The translations under genes were made by a program, and so were the position numbers. The notes beneath the pieces are model-generated. The model was not told the DNA's origin. It worked only from the letters and a program-made list of their open reading frames with translations, and searched no databases. Shown in pieces: positions 26,400 through 35,102 of a stretch of DNA of 64,000 bases (its first letter is position 1; every line of letters begins with the position of its first letter). Location: the NCBI GenBank assembly GCA_963763015.1, contig CAVXML010000011.1:62001-126000 (forward strand), in the 5' to 3' direction. Source of the stretch: Fodinibacter sp963763015. Lineage in GTDB: Bacteria; Actinomycetota; Actinomycetes; Actinomycetales; Dermatophilaceae.

Positions 26400-27152
26400 T
26401 CACCAACCCGGGGTGGCGGACCACCCGGCATCCACGAGGACAGTGGTGCCGGTGATGCCAGATGCGGCGCCTGAGGCGAGGAAGGCCACGGTCGCCGCCA
26501 CCTCGTCCGCCGTCACGGGGCGCCCCAGGGCGGACGCGTGGCGCCAGCGCTCGACACCCTCGGGCCACGCCTCCTCCAGCCCGTCGCGTGCCACGAGTCC
26601 CGGTGCGACGGCCACGACCCGGATGCCCCGTGGCCCCAGCTCGGATGCCGCCGCGGCCGTGAGGTGGTGCAGTGCCGCCTTGGCGACGGCATACGGGGTG
26701 TGGGTCGGGGTCGGGCGCAGGCCCTCGATCGAGCCGACGACCACGATGACGCCCCCGGCGCGCAGCCGCGCCGCCGACCGGTGGAGCAGCGCGGTCGTCG
26801 GGCGCATCCCGGACCGGTGGATCGCGTCCCACGCGGCGGTGTCCAGGTCGTCCCAGGGGACGTGGTCCTGCGGGAAGGCGTTCAGCACGACGACGGACAC
26901 CGCTCCCAGGGCCTCCTCGCAGCGGTCCAGGAGGTCGTCGCACGTGGCATCCAGGTCGGCGGCGGCATCGACGTCCAGGTCGGCCTGCAGGGCGACGGCC
27001 CGCCTAGCCTGCCTCCGCACCTCGTCCACCACCCCGGCCGCCCCGGCCGGGTCCCCGCGGTAGTGGACGCCGACGTCCTGGCCGGCTGCCGCGAGGGCGA
27101 CCGCGACGGCCCGGCCCACGCCACCACTGGCACCGGTGACGAGCGCACTCAC
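26400..27152 (-). CDS. SDR-family oxidoreductase
   Basis: 250 residues. Cofactor motif VTGASGGVGRAVAVALAAAG; catalytic serine in IVVVGSIEGL and the Y-x3-K as YAVAKAALHHL; C-terminal SGITGTTVLVDAGWSATPG. The start GTG at 27152 overlaps the upstream DUF985 stop (GTGA), so it is read as part of the phosphorylase-deaminase-cupin-SDR run. Its 'LNAFPQDHVPWDDL' segment replaces the usual NNAG motif, seen in pteridine-reductase-like and some uncharacterised SDRs. Substrate unknown. Confidence 0.85.
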   Translation of the reverse strand: MSALVTGASGGVGRAVAVALAAAGQDVGVHYRGDPAGAAGVVDEVRRQARRAVALQADLDVDAAADLDATCDDLLDRCEEALGAVSVVVLNAFPQDHVPWDDLDTAAWDAIHRSGMRPTTALLHRSAARLRAGGVIVVVGSIEGLRPTPTHTPYAVAKAALHHLTAAAASELGPRGIRVVAVAPGLVARDGLEEAWPEGVERWRHASALGRPVTADEVAATVAFLASGAASGITGTTVLVDAGWSATPGW

Positions 27153-27637
27153 CGCATCCGCCCGACCGGCTCGTCGCGGGTGAGGAGCGAGATCTCGGTC
27201 GCGTACGCCGGATAGCTGCGCACCAGCTCGTCGCGCCGACCGATCTCGAAGTGTTCCGGGCGGAACGCGGGTGAGCACCAGCACGACAGGAGGGTCCAGG
27301 CGCCGAGGGTCGAGGCCCCCATCCAGGTGCCGCTCCGGACGAGGAACTGAGTGGCCTGGGGACCCACGTAGTTGAGCACTCCCGAACCACCGGGACGCAG
27401 GCGGAGCAGCGCGGCCGGTGCACCGTCGAGCCACTGCCAGCCCTCGTCGATCGTGAGGCGGTGCATCGCGGAGAACCCGTCGGGGCGGTCGGTGAGCAGG
27501 ACGGTGATCGCGTTCAGCGCCTGGGTCCGCGGGCCGGCCACGAACCACGCCCCCTCCTCGGGGATCGGCTGCATCCCCAGGCGCGTGATGACCTCGTCGG
27601 CGGTCTCCTCGCTCACCGTGCCGCCACCCCCGATCAC
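27149..27637 (-). CDS. DUF985 cupin-like protein
   Basis: 162 residues of the DUF985 RmlC-like cupin family: EVITRLGMQPIPEEGAWF, AITVLLTDRPDGFSAMHRL, DEGWQWLDGAPAALLRL, LVRSGTWMGASTLGAWTLLS and FRPEHFEIGRRDELV. Family members are uncharacterised; the fold suggests small-molecule or sugar-nucleotide binding. The start is ambiguous: GTG 27637 overlaps the amidohydrolase stop (coupling), while GTG 27616 has the better purine-rich leader (GGGGGTGG). Translated between a deaminase-type enzyme and an SDR. Confidence 0.85.
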   Translation of the reverse strand: MIGGGGTVSEETADEVITRLGMQPIPEEGAWFVAGPRTQALNAITVLLTDRPDGFSAMHRLTIDEGWQWLDGAPAALLRLRPGGSGVLNYVGPQATQFLVRSGTWMGASTLGAWTLLSCWCSPAFRPEHFEIGRRDELVRSYPAYATEISLLTRDEPVGRMR

Positions 27638-29163
27638 CGCCGGCCCGCCGCGGCCCAGGCGTCCTCACCACGGTCGCGGGCCCGGGCGAGCAGCGCAGGC
27701 GTGTCGACCCGCGTGCTGCGACGGTGTCGGACGACGGGCACCCCGTCGACGAGGACGTCGGTCACGTCACCGCGCCCCGCTGCGAAGACGAGCAGTGCCT
27801 CGACGTCGTGGACGGGGACCAGGTGGGCGGCCTCGAGGTCAAGGAGCACGAGGTCGGCGCGCTTGCCCACCTCAACCGAGCCGATGAGCGCGCCCAGCCC
27901 CAGGGCTTCGGCCCCCTCGATGGTCGCCGCCCGCAGCACGTCGGTGGCGCTCGCCACGTCGGCCCGCCCGCTCGTGAGCCGGGCGAGCAGGGCGGCCTGG
28001 CGCATGACCTGCCACATGTCCAGGTCGTTCGAGCTGCAGGGGCCGTCGGTGCCCAGCCCGACGCGGATGCCGCTCGCCCGCTGCCGCTCCCACTGCAGTG
28101 CGCCGCTGGCGAGCTTCAGGTTGGACCCGGGGGCGTGGGCAACGGTCGCGGCGCCCTCCGCCAGCAGGGCGAGGTCACCGGCGCTGAGGTGCACGCCATG
28201 GCCGAGCACCAGCGGCAGGTCGGGCGAGATCCACCCCGCGCGGTGGAGCAGCTCGGTCGGCGTCGCGTCGTACCTGTCGCGGATTCCGGCGTTCTCGTCG
28301 GCGTTCTCGGACACGTGGGTCGACAGCAGGCCCGAGCGGTCGCCGCCCGCCAGGAGCCGGCGAAGGGCGCCGACCACCTCGGTCAGGCCCTGGGGGGAGC
28401 AGGTGTAGGTCGCGTGCGGCATGGCCGCCACCGGTACCTCGGGGCCGCCGATCGCGTCGAGCAGAGCCGGCCAGGCGCGCAGGTTGTCGAGGCGCTCCTC
28501 CCAGGTGAGCCCGTCCGGGCCCGGGCCGTCGAAGAAGACGGGGCCGATGACGTGGCGACTGCCGGCCGTGACCGCCCCGCGGTGCGCGGCCTCGTGGTGG
28601 AAGTACATGTCCAGCTGGGTGGTGCAGCCCCCGAGCAGCGACTCGACGGCACCGAGGGTGGCGCCCAGCTCGACCGTGTCGGGGTCCATGACGGCTTCCT
28701 CGGCGGCCCACACCCGGGTGAGGAAGCCCTGGAGGTCGACGTTCTCGGCGAGACCGCGCAGGAGGGTCATCGGGAGGTGGGTGTGGAGGTTGACGAGTCC
28801 GGGCATCAGGAGCCTGCCGCGGGCGTCGATGACGGTGACGTCTGCTGCGTCGCCTTCGGCTGCGCGACGGTCGCTCAGGTGCTGATCGGGGTCGCCGTCC
28901 GCTCCAGCGGATCCATCGTGCGGCCGCAGTCCATCCGCACTCCCTCGCTGGCGCTCGGTCGCGCTCCCGCCAGACCCAGCCAGCGGCCGCAGCGATGGAC
29001 GCGCTTGCGCGGCCGACTTCGGCCCGTGAGTCGGGTCACCGCCCGCTTGTCCGATGTCGCGGATGACGCCGTCCTCGACCACGACGGTGGTGTTGCGGAG
29101 GACGGTGTCGACCTCGTCGACGGTGACGAGGTAGGAGGCGTTCTCGATGACGACGCGGGTCAT
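27634..29163 (-). CDS. Amidohydrolase of the methylthioadenosine/S-adenosylhomocysteine deaminase group, with an in-frame insertion
   Basis: 509 residues, TRZ/ATZ-type TIM-barrel metallohydrolase. Metal and catalytic motifs are intact: NLHTHLPM (HxH), STHVSENADE, LGHGVHLS and LGTDGPCSSND. The flanking beta-sandwich is split by an insertion at about residues 41-106 (see 28846-29043). ATG 29163 overlaps the phosphorylase stop (ATGA). Next to a methylthioadenosine/inosine-type phosphorylase and a nucleoside importer, the likely reaction is deamination of adenosine-type nucleosides such as methylthioadenosine; 8-oxoguanine or triazine-type substrates cannot be excluded. Confidence 0.85.
   Translation of the reverse strand: MTRVVIENASYLVTVDEVDTVLRNTTVVVEDGVIRDIGQAGGDPTHGPKSAAQARPSLRPLAGSGGSATERQRGSADGLRPHDGSAGADGDPDQHLSDRRAAEGDAADVTVIDARGRLLMPGLVNLHTHLPMTLLRGLAENVDLQGFLTRVWAAEEAVMDPDTVELGATLGAVESLLGGCTTQLDMYFHHEAAHRGAVTAGSRHVIGPVFFDGPGPDGLTWEERLDNLRAWPALLDAIGGPEVPVAAMPHATYTCSPQGLTEVVGALRRLLAGGDRSGLLSTHVSENADENAGIRDRYDATPTELLHRAGWISPDLPLVLGHGVHLSAGDLALLAEGAATVAHAPGSNLKLASGALQWERQRASGIRVGLGTDGPCSSNDLDMWQVMRQAALLARLTSGRADVASATDVLRAATIEGAEALGLGALIGSVEVGKRADLVLLDLEAAHLVPVHDVEALLVFAAGRGDVTDVLVDGVPVVRHRRSTRVDTPALLARARDRGEDAWAAAGRR
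28846..29043 (-). repeat. In-frame repeat-like insertion inside the amidohydrolase gene
   Basis: About 66 codons between GVIRDIGQA and ADVTVIDARGRLLMPG that relatives lack. The peptide is low-complexity and basic (SLRPLAGSGGSATERQRGSA, then DGLRPHDGSAGADG). The DNA contains a near-perfect inverted repeat: TCCATCGTGCGGCCGC at 28912-28927 against GCGGCCGCAGCGATGGA at 28983-28999 (one base deleted in one arm). This looks like a small palindromic element inserted without breaking the frame, at a surface loop before the first metal motif. Confidence 0.65.
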
Positions 29164-29942
29164 GCGGGAAGCTCGTCCGGGTCGGGGAAGGTGGCGCGGG
29201 TGTGGACCAGCTCGTCGAGCACGGCGAGGACGTCGGCCGAGGTCGCCGCGAGGACCTCCGAGATCTCCGCCAGGGTGATGGGTTCGTCGCTGTCGCCCAC
29301 GCCGGAGGCCGGGTTGACGACGAGGGAGATCGCGGCGTACCGCAGCCCCGCCTCGAGGGCGAGGGTGACCTCCGGGACACCGGTCATCCCGGCCACGTCG
29401 GCACCCGCGAGGCGGGCCAGGCGGATCTCCGCGCGGGTCTCGAACCGCGGTCCCTCGAAGGCCGCGTAGACACCGCCGTCGCGGATGGCCCGGCCCGCCG
29501 CCGCCGCGGCGTCGAGGATCTCCCGACGCAGGGCCGGGTGGTACGGCGTGAGCACGTCGGTGTGCACGACGCCCTCGGGCCCGGAGCCGTCGAAGAACGT
29601 GACCGGCCGCTGTCGCGTGAAGTCGACGAAGTCGTCCAGGCAGAGCAGGTCCCCCGCACGCAGCTCCGGGTCGATGCTGCCGGTCACGTTGACCGCGACG
29701 ACGTCCCGCACCCCGAGGTCGGCCAGCGCGCGGATGTTGGCCCGGTAGTTGACCAGGTGCGGCGGCACGGAGTGGCCGGGACCGTGCCGCGTGAGGAAGA
29801 CGACGGGGACGCCGTGCCACGTGCCCCGGGTGACCGCAGCCTCACCGAACACCGTCGGGACGGTGTGGGCCGTGGCGTCGTCGAGGGCCGCGAGGTCGTA
29901 GAACCCGGTGCCCGCGACGACGCCCAGGGGAGCTCGCGTCAT
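29160..29942 (-). CDS. Methylthioadenosine/methylthioinosine-type purine phosphorylase
   Basis: 260 residues of the MTAP/PNP class II family, cleaving a 5'-methylthio-purine nucleoside with phosphate. Seen: GVVAGTGFYDL (phosphate loop), FLTRHGPGHSVPPHLVNYRA, AVNVTGSIDPELRAGD, FEGPRFETRAEIRLARLAGA and AGMTGVPEVTLALEAGL. The MTG-V-PE segment and the adjacent deaminase gene raise the possibility of a methylthioinosine phosphorylase (deaminate first, then phosphorolyse), as known in Pseudomonas. That choice is inference. First gene of the leftward salvage run; divergent from ggt with 45 bases between starts. Confidence 0.87.
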   Translation of the reverse strand: MTRAPLGVVAGTGFYDLAALDDATAHTVPTVFGEAAVTRGTWHGVPVVFLTRHGPGHSVPPHLVNYRANIRALADLGVRDVVAVNVTGSIDPELRAGDLLCLDDFVDFTRQRPVTFFDGSGPEGVVHTDVLTPYHPALRREILDAAAAAGRAIRDGGVYAAFEGPRFETRAEIRLARLAGADVAGMTGVPEVTLALEAGLRYAAISLVVNPASGVGDSDEPITLAEISEVLAATSADVLAVLDELVHTRATFPDPDELPA

Positions 29943-29987
29943 GAGCGGCCACGTTACCGTCGTGAGGGCGGTGGCAGGATGCCGTGC

Positions 29988-31523
29988 ATGCGAGCACGGG
30001 TGGCCATCGCCGCGACCGGGCCCGTGTCGCTGGGCGCGGCGGAGCACGCCGCCCGGGCCGGCGGGAACGCCGTCGACATCGCCGTGGCCGCCGCCCTGGC
30101 GGCCATGAGCACCGAGCCCGGCATCGTGTCCCTGGCCGGCGGGGCCTTCGTGTCGGCCTGGGTCGCCGGCGGCGAACCGGTGGTCATCGACGGGAACGTC
30201 GAGATGCCGGGCCGAGGGCTGCCGACCGACCGCTTCGGCTCGGGCGTCCGAGATGTCCACACCGACTACGGGGGCGGTGTCCGGATGGGCGCCGGGCACG
30301 GGTCGGTCGCGACGCCGGGTGCCGTGACCGCCTGCGAGGTCGCCGTCGAAGAGCTGGGGCGGCTGCCGTGGGCCGATGTCGTCGCGCCGTCGGCCGCCGC
30401 CTGCCGGGCCGGCTACCGGATCGGTGGGGCGGCCGCCCGGTACCTGTCCTTCACCGCAGGGCCCCTGTTCGGCACCGACCCGGAGGCGCACCGCGTCGTC
30501 ACCCGCCCCGACGGCTCCCCGCTCGAGGCCGGCGACCTGGCCACGAACCACCCCCTGGCCGAGGTGCTCGACCTCGTCGCCCGGGAGGGCGCCTCGGTGC
30601 TGGGCACCGGCGAGGTGGGGCGGGCCATGGTCGAGGACATGGAGCAGCACGGCGGCCTCGTGACGCACCGGGACCTCGCGGAGTACACCCCGCTCGTCCG
30701 GCCGCCCGTGCGCCGCGACGTGGGCGACTGGGACCTCGCGGTCAACCCGCCCCCGTCGGTCGGCGGGCCGATGCTGGCCGTCATGCTCGGCGAGCTGGGA
30801 CGTCGGGGGAACTGGCACTGGCCGGACATCGTCGAGATCCAGCGTGCGGTGCTCAGCTACCGCGTGCGCGTGCACGACCTGGCCCATGACCTCGATGCGG
30901 CCGGCCACGAGCTGCTGCTCACCGTCGACCGCCACGGCCTGGCGGGTCTGCCGACGAGCGCGAGCACGGCGAACGTCTCCGTCGTCGACGGCGACGGCAC
31001 CGCGTGCGCGGTCACCATGTCGAGCGGCTACGGCGCCGGGATCACCGTGCCCGGCACCGGCATGCTCCTCAACAACGCGCTCGGAGAGCCCGAGCTCAAC
31101 AGGCTGGGGCTCCACCAGCTGGTCCCGGGCACCCGGCTGCCGTCGAACATGGCGCCCACCACGGGGCGAACCGCCGACGGCCGCGTCCTCGCCATCGGGT
31201 CGCCCGGTGCCGACCGCATCACGACCGCGCTCATGCTCGTGCTCGGGCAGGGCTGCCTGCACGGCGCCGACCTGCGGCACGCCATCGAGGCGCCGCGCCT
31301 GCACGTGCGGTTCGACACGGACGGGGTCCCGGTCGTCGACCACGAGAGCGACCCACTCATCGCGAGCGCCGTCGCGGCGGCAGGGCTGCGCGCGGTCGAC
31401 CACGGCATCCGGCAGATGTACTTCGGCGGGGTGGGGGCCGCATACCGGCGCCAGGACGGCGAGCTCGAGGCAGCCGGAGATCCCCGGCGCGAGGCAGCGG
31501 TGGCGGTCCTCGACCTGCCGTGA
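29988..31523 (+). CDS. Gamma-glutamyltransferase-family protein
   Basis: 511 residues of the GGT/Ntn-hydrolase family, which mature by self-cleavage before a Thr. The predicted nucleophile is T327 in SASTANVSVVDGDG, aligned with the TTHYSVVD motif of E. coli GGT. MSSGYGAGI and SNMAPTT follow as in the small subunit. The large-subunit start (AEHAARAGGNAVDIAVAAAL) is typical. No signal peptide is visible, so it appears cytoplasmic, unlike secreted GGTs; relatives without signals act as cephalosporin acylase-like or unknown amidases. ATG 29988 was chosen for spacing to GGCAGG; ATG 29979 is three codons upstream. Confidence 0.87.
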   Translation: MRARVAIAATGPVSLGAAEHAARAGGNAVDIAVAAALAAMSTEPGIVSLAGGAFVSAWVAGGEPVVIDGNVEMPGRGLPTDRFGSGVRDVHTDYGGGVRMGAGHGSVATPGAVTACEVAVEELGRLPWADVVAPSAAACRAGYRIGGAAARYLSFTAGPLFGTDPEAHRVVTRPDGSPLEAGDLATNHPLAEVLDLVAREGASVLGTGEVGRAMVEDMEQHGGLVTHRDLAEYTPLVRPPVRRDVGDWDLAVNPPPSVGGPMLAVMLGELGRRGNWHWPDIVEIQRAVLSYRVRVHDLAHDLDAAGHELLLTVDRHGLAGLPTSASTANVSVVDGDGTACAVTMSSGYGAGITVPGTGMLLNNALGEPELNRLGLHQLVPGTRLPSNMAPTTGRTADGRVLAIGSPGADRITTALMLVLGQGCLHGADLRHAIEAPRLHVRFDTDGVPVVDHESDPLIASAVAAAGLRAVDHGIRQMYFGGVGAAYRRQDGELEAAGDPRREAAVAVLDLP

Positions 31524-31713
31524 GGCCCTTCCGTGGAAGCGGAGTCCTTGCCGGTTCATGACCCAGGGCCGGTTGGGTAAAGGGCGCGCCGGGTGCAGGT
31601 AAAAGATTGGTCAGGACTGCGAACGCGGCCTGGGACCAAGGCAGTTCCCGTGATCCACTGTCGCGGCGCCACGCCTACCGGCTGGCCTTCTCCCATGTCC
31701 GACAGGATCCCCG

Positions 31714-34700
31714 ATGACACCATCCGTACCCCGACGCGCGCGCGTGGCCCTCGCCTCGCTCGCCGCCGCGGCGCTCGCCACGGGCGCCATCAGCACGACC
31801 GCCACCGCCGCCGAGCCGACGGCGCCCACCGCCCCCACCGCCACCGCGGAGAAGGGGACGCTCAAGAAGGCCGACCGCAAGGACAAGCTCGGCTCCCACG
31901 ACCGCACCCTGCTCGCCCAGGCGCAGGCCAAGGGTGAGAAGCGGGTGACCGTCATGCTCGCGACGACGAAGGACTCCGCCAAGGCGGTCGCCGCCGAGGT
32001 CACGGCGGCCGGCGGCTTTGCGGCCACGGTGAGCGACCGTTACGGCTACGTCAGCGCGACGGTGCCCACCGACAAGGTGGATGCCGTCGCGAAGTCCGCT
32101 GCGGTCCTGGCGGTCGACCTCAACGAGTCGATCCCGCTCCCCAAGCCGGAGACGGCCGGCGCCGGTGAGGCCGCCACGGCCGCCCTGTCGGGCCCGGGTA
32201 AGGACACCCCGGACGACAACCCCTACATGCCGACCCGCGACATCGGGTCCGTGGACTTCAAGGCGGCGAATCCCACGTGGGACGGCCGGGGCGTCACGAT
32301 CGGCATCATCGACTCCGGTGTCGACCTCGACCACCCGGCGCTCCAGAAGACGACGACCGGCGAGCGCAAGATCGTCGACTGGGTCACCGGCACGCACCCC
32401 CTCCTCGAGAGCGACGGGTCGTGGCGCGCGATGCTGACCAACGTCAAGGGCCCCGCGTTCTCCGTGCCGGGCATCACCGGCACGTGGACCGCGCCGGACT
32501 CCGGCCACTACCGCTTCAACCGCGTCTCCGAGAGCATCTCGGCCAACGACGAGGCGGCGGGGGACTTCAACCGCGACGGTGACACGACCGACCGCTGGGG
32601 CGTCCTCTACAACGAGGACAGCAACGACATCTGGGTCGACGCCAACCAGGACCAGGTCTTCTCCGCGTCCGAGAGGATGCGGCCGTACAAGGAGAAGTTC
32701 GACATCGGGCACTTCGGGGTGGACAAGCCGTCCACCGCGGTCGCCGAGTCGATGCCGTTCGTCGTCGAGTTCCGCGAGGACGTGGACCTGAGCGCCCTGG
32801 GCGGCACGTATGTCGGCACCGAGGCCGACTTCGTGAGCATCGGGGTCGTCGAGGCCGCGCACGGTACGCACGTCGCCGGCATCGCAGCCGGCCACGGCCT
32901 CTTCGGCGGCGCGATGGACGGGCAGGCCCCCGGCGCGAAGGTCGTCTCCAGCCGCGCGTGCTCGTGGGGCGGTGGTTGCACCGCCGTCGCGTTGACCGAC
33001 GGCATGGTCGACCTCGTCGAGAACCGCGGGGTGGACGTCGTCAACATGTCGATCGGTGGGCTTCCGGCCCTGAACGACGGCAACAACGCCCGAGCCCGTC
33101 TCTACGACCGGCTCATCGACGGCGGCGTCCAGCTCGTCATCTCGGCGGGCAACAGCGGACCCGGCATCAACACCATCGGCGACCCGTCGGTGGCCGGCAA
33201 GGTGATCAGCGTCGGCTCCTCCATCACCCAGGAGACCTGGCTGGCGAACTACGGGTCGGAGGTCAGCACGCCGCTGACCCTGCACAACTACTCCTCTCGC
33301 GGACCGCGCGAGGATGGTGGCTTCAAGCCGAACGTCATGGCGCCCGGCTCGGCCATCTCGACCGTCCCAACCTGGCAGATGGGCACGGCTGTCGCCGAGG
33401 CCGGCTACGGCTTGCCGCCGGGCTACGCCATGTTCAACGGCACGTCGATGGCGTCGCCGCAGACCGCGGGCGGCATCGCCCTGCTGCTCTCGGCCGCGAA
33501 GGCCGGCAACATCGGCGTCAGCCCGCGCCAGCTCCGCGACTCGCTCTACACCTCGGCGGACTTCGTCAAGGGTGTGGAGGCCATCGCCCAGGGCGCGGGT
33601 CAGGTCGACGTTCCGGCCGCCTGGACGCTGCTCAAGAGCCGTCCGACGTCCCAGGACTACGCGGTGTCGGCGCCGGTGTGCACGCCGATCTCGGACTTCC
33701 TCGCAACTCCCGACAAGGGAACGGGTGTCTACAACCGCTGTGACGCAGCCAACGGCGGCCACGTCGTCGGCGTCGCCAAGACGTACACCGTCACGGTCAC
33801 CCGGACCTCCGGCAACGGGGGGCCGAGCACCGCGAACCTGCGGCTCGTCGGCAACGACGGCACGTTCTCCCTGCCGTCCGAGAGCGTCGCCACGACGAAG
33901 GGCGCCGCCGCGCAGATCCCGGTCAATGCCCTCGCGAGCACCCCGGGTGTCCACTCGGCGATCCTCGAGATCGACGACCCGGCCACCGCGGTGGTCGACC
34001 ACAGGGTGCTCCTGACAGTGGTCGTCTCGACCGACCTCGCGGCGCCGTCGTTCGCGACGACGACCTCGGGAACCGTGGAGCGCAACCTCACGAAGAAGCT
34101 CTTCGTCACCGTGCCCCAGGGTGCCAAGGCGCTGCAGGTGAACCTCGGCGGTGTCGTGGGCTCGGACCAGGTGCGGTGGATCGCCATCAACCCCTACGGT
34201 GTCCCGGTGGAGTCGACCTCGTCGCTGGTCTGCTTCACCAACCTCGCCTCCAGCTGCAACAGCACCTCGCGTGCTTACGCGAACCCGCTGCCGGGCGTCT
34301 GGGAGATCGAGGTGGAGGCGCGCCGGACCTCGCCCAGCCTGGAGAACCCCTACCAGCTGAGCGTGGCGGCACAGGGCGTCACCGTCGACCCGGCCTCGCA
34401 GACGCTTGCGTCGGTGCAGGCGGGGGTGCCCTCAGCGCTGTCATGGAAGGTGACGAACACCCTTGGCGCGGTCTCCGCTGCGCCGAAGGGCGGCAGCCTG
34501 GGCAGCGCCCTTCGTGACCGGAAGACGGTCGGCCACGACGAGCACCAGCAGTTCACCGTCACCGTGCCGGAGGGCGGCGCCGAGCGACTGACGGCGACCA
34601 TCGGCCGGACGTCGGACCTCGGCGCAGACCTCGACCTCTTCGTCAAGGACGCGGCCGGCAAGATCCTCGGTCAGGCGGCCGACGGGGACTCCGAGGAGTC

Positions 34701-35004
34701 GGTGACGCTGCCCAACCCGGCGGCCGGCACGTACACGGTGGAGGTCCACGGCTACTCCGTGCCTGCTGGAAGCACTCAGTACGACTACCTCGACGTCTTC
34801 TTCTCCTCGGCGCTGGGTGTCCTCAGCACGACTGACACGACCGTGGACCTGGCGGTCGGCGGGTCTGCCACGATGGCGGGCGCCCTGACCGCCAAGGGGT
34901 CCCCCGCTGCCGGGCGGCAGCTGTTCGGCGAGATGAGGGTGGTCTCGACCGCCGGCGCCGTCCTGGGCACCGGGTCGGTCGTGGTGGGCTCGGTCACGCC
35001 GTAG
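31714..35004 (+). CDS. Large secreted subtilase (S8 serine protease)
   Basis: 1096 residues. Sec signal peptide (residues 1-33, ending TTATAAEP). An inhibitor-like prodomain is followed by the catalytic domain with Asp200 (IGIIDSGVDLDHP), His383 (EAAHGTHVAGIAAG), oxyanion Asn480 (ISAGNSGPG) and Ser578 (FNGTSMASPQTAGG). About 180 residues separate Asp and His, including Asp/Asn-rich, possibly calcium-binding segments (FNRDGDTTDRW, WVDANQDQVF). C-terminal beta domains include a PPC-like module (GADLDLFVKDAAG ... GTYTVEVHGY). The overall plan recalls tripeptidyl-peptidase II-like subtilases. A 17-base hairpin follows the stop. Confidence 0.93.
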   Translation: MTPSVPRRARVALASLAAAALATGAISTTATAAEPTAPTAPTATAEKGTLKKADRKDKLGSHDRTLLAQAQAKGEKRVTVMLATTKDSAKAVAAEVTAAGGFAATVSDRYGYVSATVPTDKVDAVAKSAAVLAVDLNESIPLPKPETAGAGEAATAALSGPGKDTPDDNPYMPTRDIGSVDFKAANPTWDGRGVTIGIIDSGVDLDHPALQKTTTGERKIVDWVTGTHPLLESDGSWRAMLTNVKGPAFSVPGITGTWTAPDSGHYRFNRVSESISANDEAAGDFNRDGDTTDRWGVLYNEDSNDIWVDANQDQVFSASERMRPYKEKFDIGHFGVDKPSTAVAESMPFVVEFREDVDLSALGGTYVGTEADFVSIGVVEAAHGTHVAGIAAGHGLFGGAMDGQAPGAKVVSSRACSWGGGCTAVALTDGMVDLVENRGVDVVNMSIGGLPALNDGNNARARLYDRLIDGGVQLVISAGNSGPGINTIGDPSVAGKVISVGSSITQETWLANYGSEVSTPLTLHNYSSRGPREDGGFKPNVMAPGSAISTVPTWQMGTAVAEAGYGLPPGYAMFNGTSMASPQTAGGIALLLSAAKAGNIGVSPRQLRDSLYTSADFVKGVEAIAQGAGQVDVPAAWTLLKSRPTSQDYAVSAPVCTPISDFLATPDKGTGVYNRCDAANGGHVVGVAKTYTVTVTRTSGNGGPSTANLRLVGNDGTFSLPSESVATTKGAAAQIPVNALASTPGVHSAILEIDDPATAVVDHRVLLTVVVSTDLAAPSFATTTSGTVERNLTKKLFVTVPQGAKALQVNLGGVVGSDQVRWIAINPYGVPVESTSSLVCFTNLASSCNSTSRAYANPLPGVWEIEVEARRTSPSLENPYQLSVAAQGVTVDPASQTLASVQAGVPSALSWKVTNTLGAVSAAPKGGSLGSALRDRKTVGHDEHQQFTVTVPEGGAERLTATIGRTSDLGADLDLFVKDAAGKILGQAADGDSEESVTLPNPAAGTYTVEVHGYSVPAGSTQYDYLDVFFSSALGVLSTTDTTVDLAVGGSATMAGALTAKGSPAAGRQLFGEMRVVSTAGAVLGTGSVVVGSVTP

Positions 35005-35021
35005 GCCACGGCCAACCAATC

Positions 35022-35059
35022 CACCGGACCCCACGGCCGACCGGCCGTGGGGTCCGGTG
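35022..35059. terminator. Bidirectional terminator hairpin between subtilase and MATE genes
   Basis: Perfect 17-base inverted repeat CACCGGACCCCACGGCC / GGCCGTGGGGTCCGGTG around GACC, 17 bases after the subtilase stop and 43 bases from the MATE stop on the other strand. The two genes converge, so it can serve both. No U-tract, as is common in actinobacteria. Confidence 0.85.
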
Positions 35060-35102
35060 CGTCCAATACCGGCGGGCGGGCCCATCCCCACGCCGGCACC
35101 GG

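Noticed and set aside
31675..34002. 775-codon leftward frame opposite the subtilase
   Set aside because: Same high-GC shadow effect; the + strand has signal peptide and the full catalytic triad.
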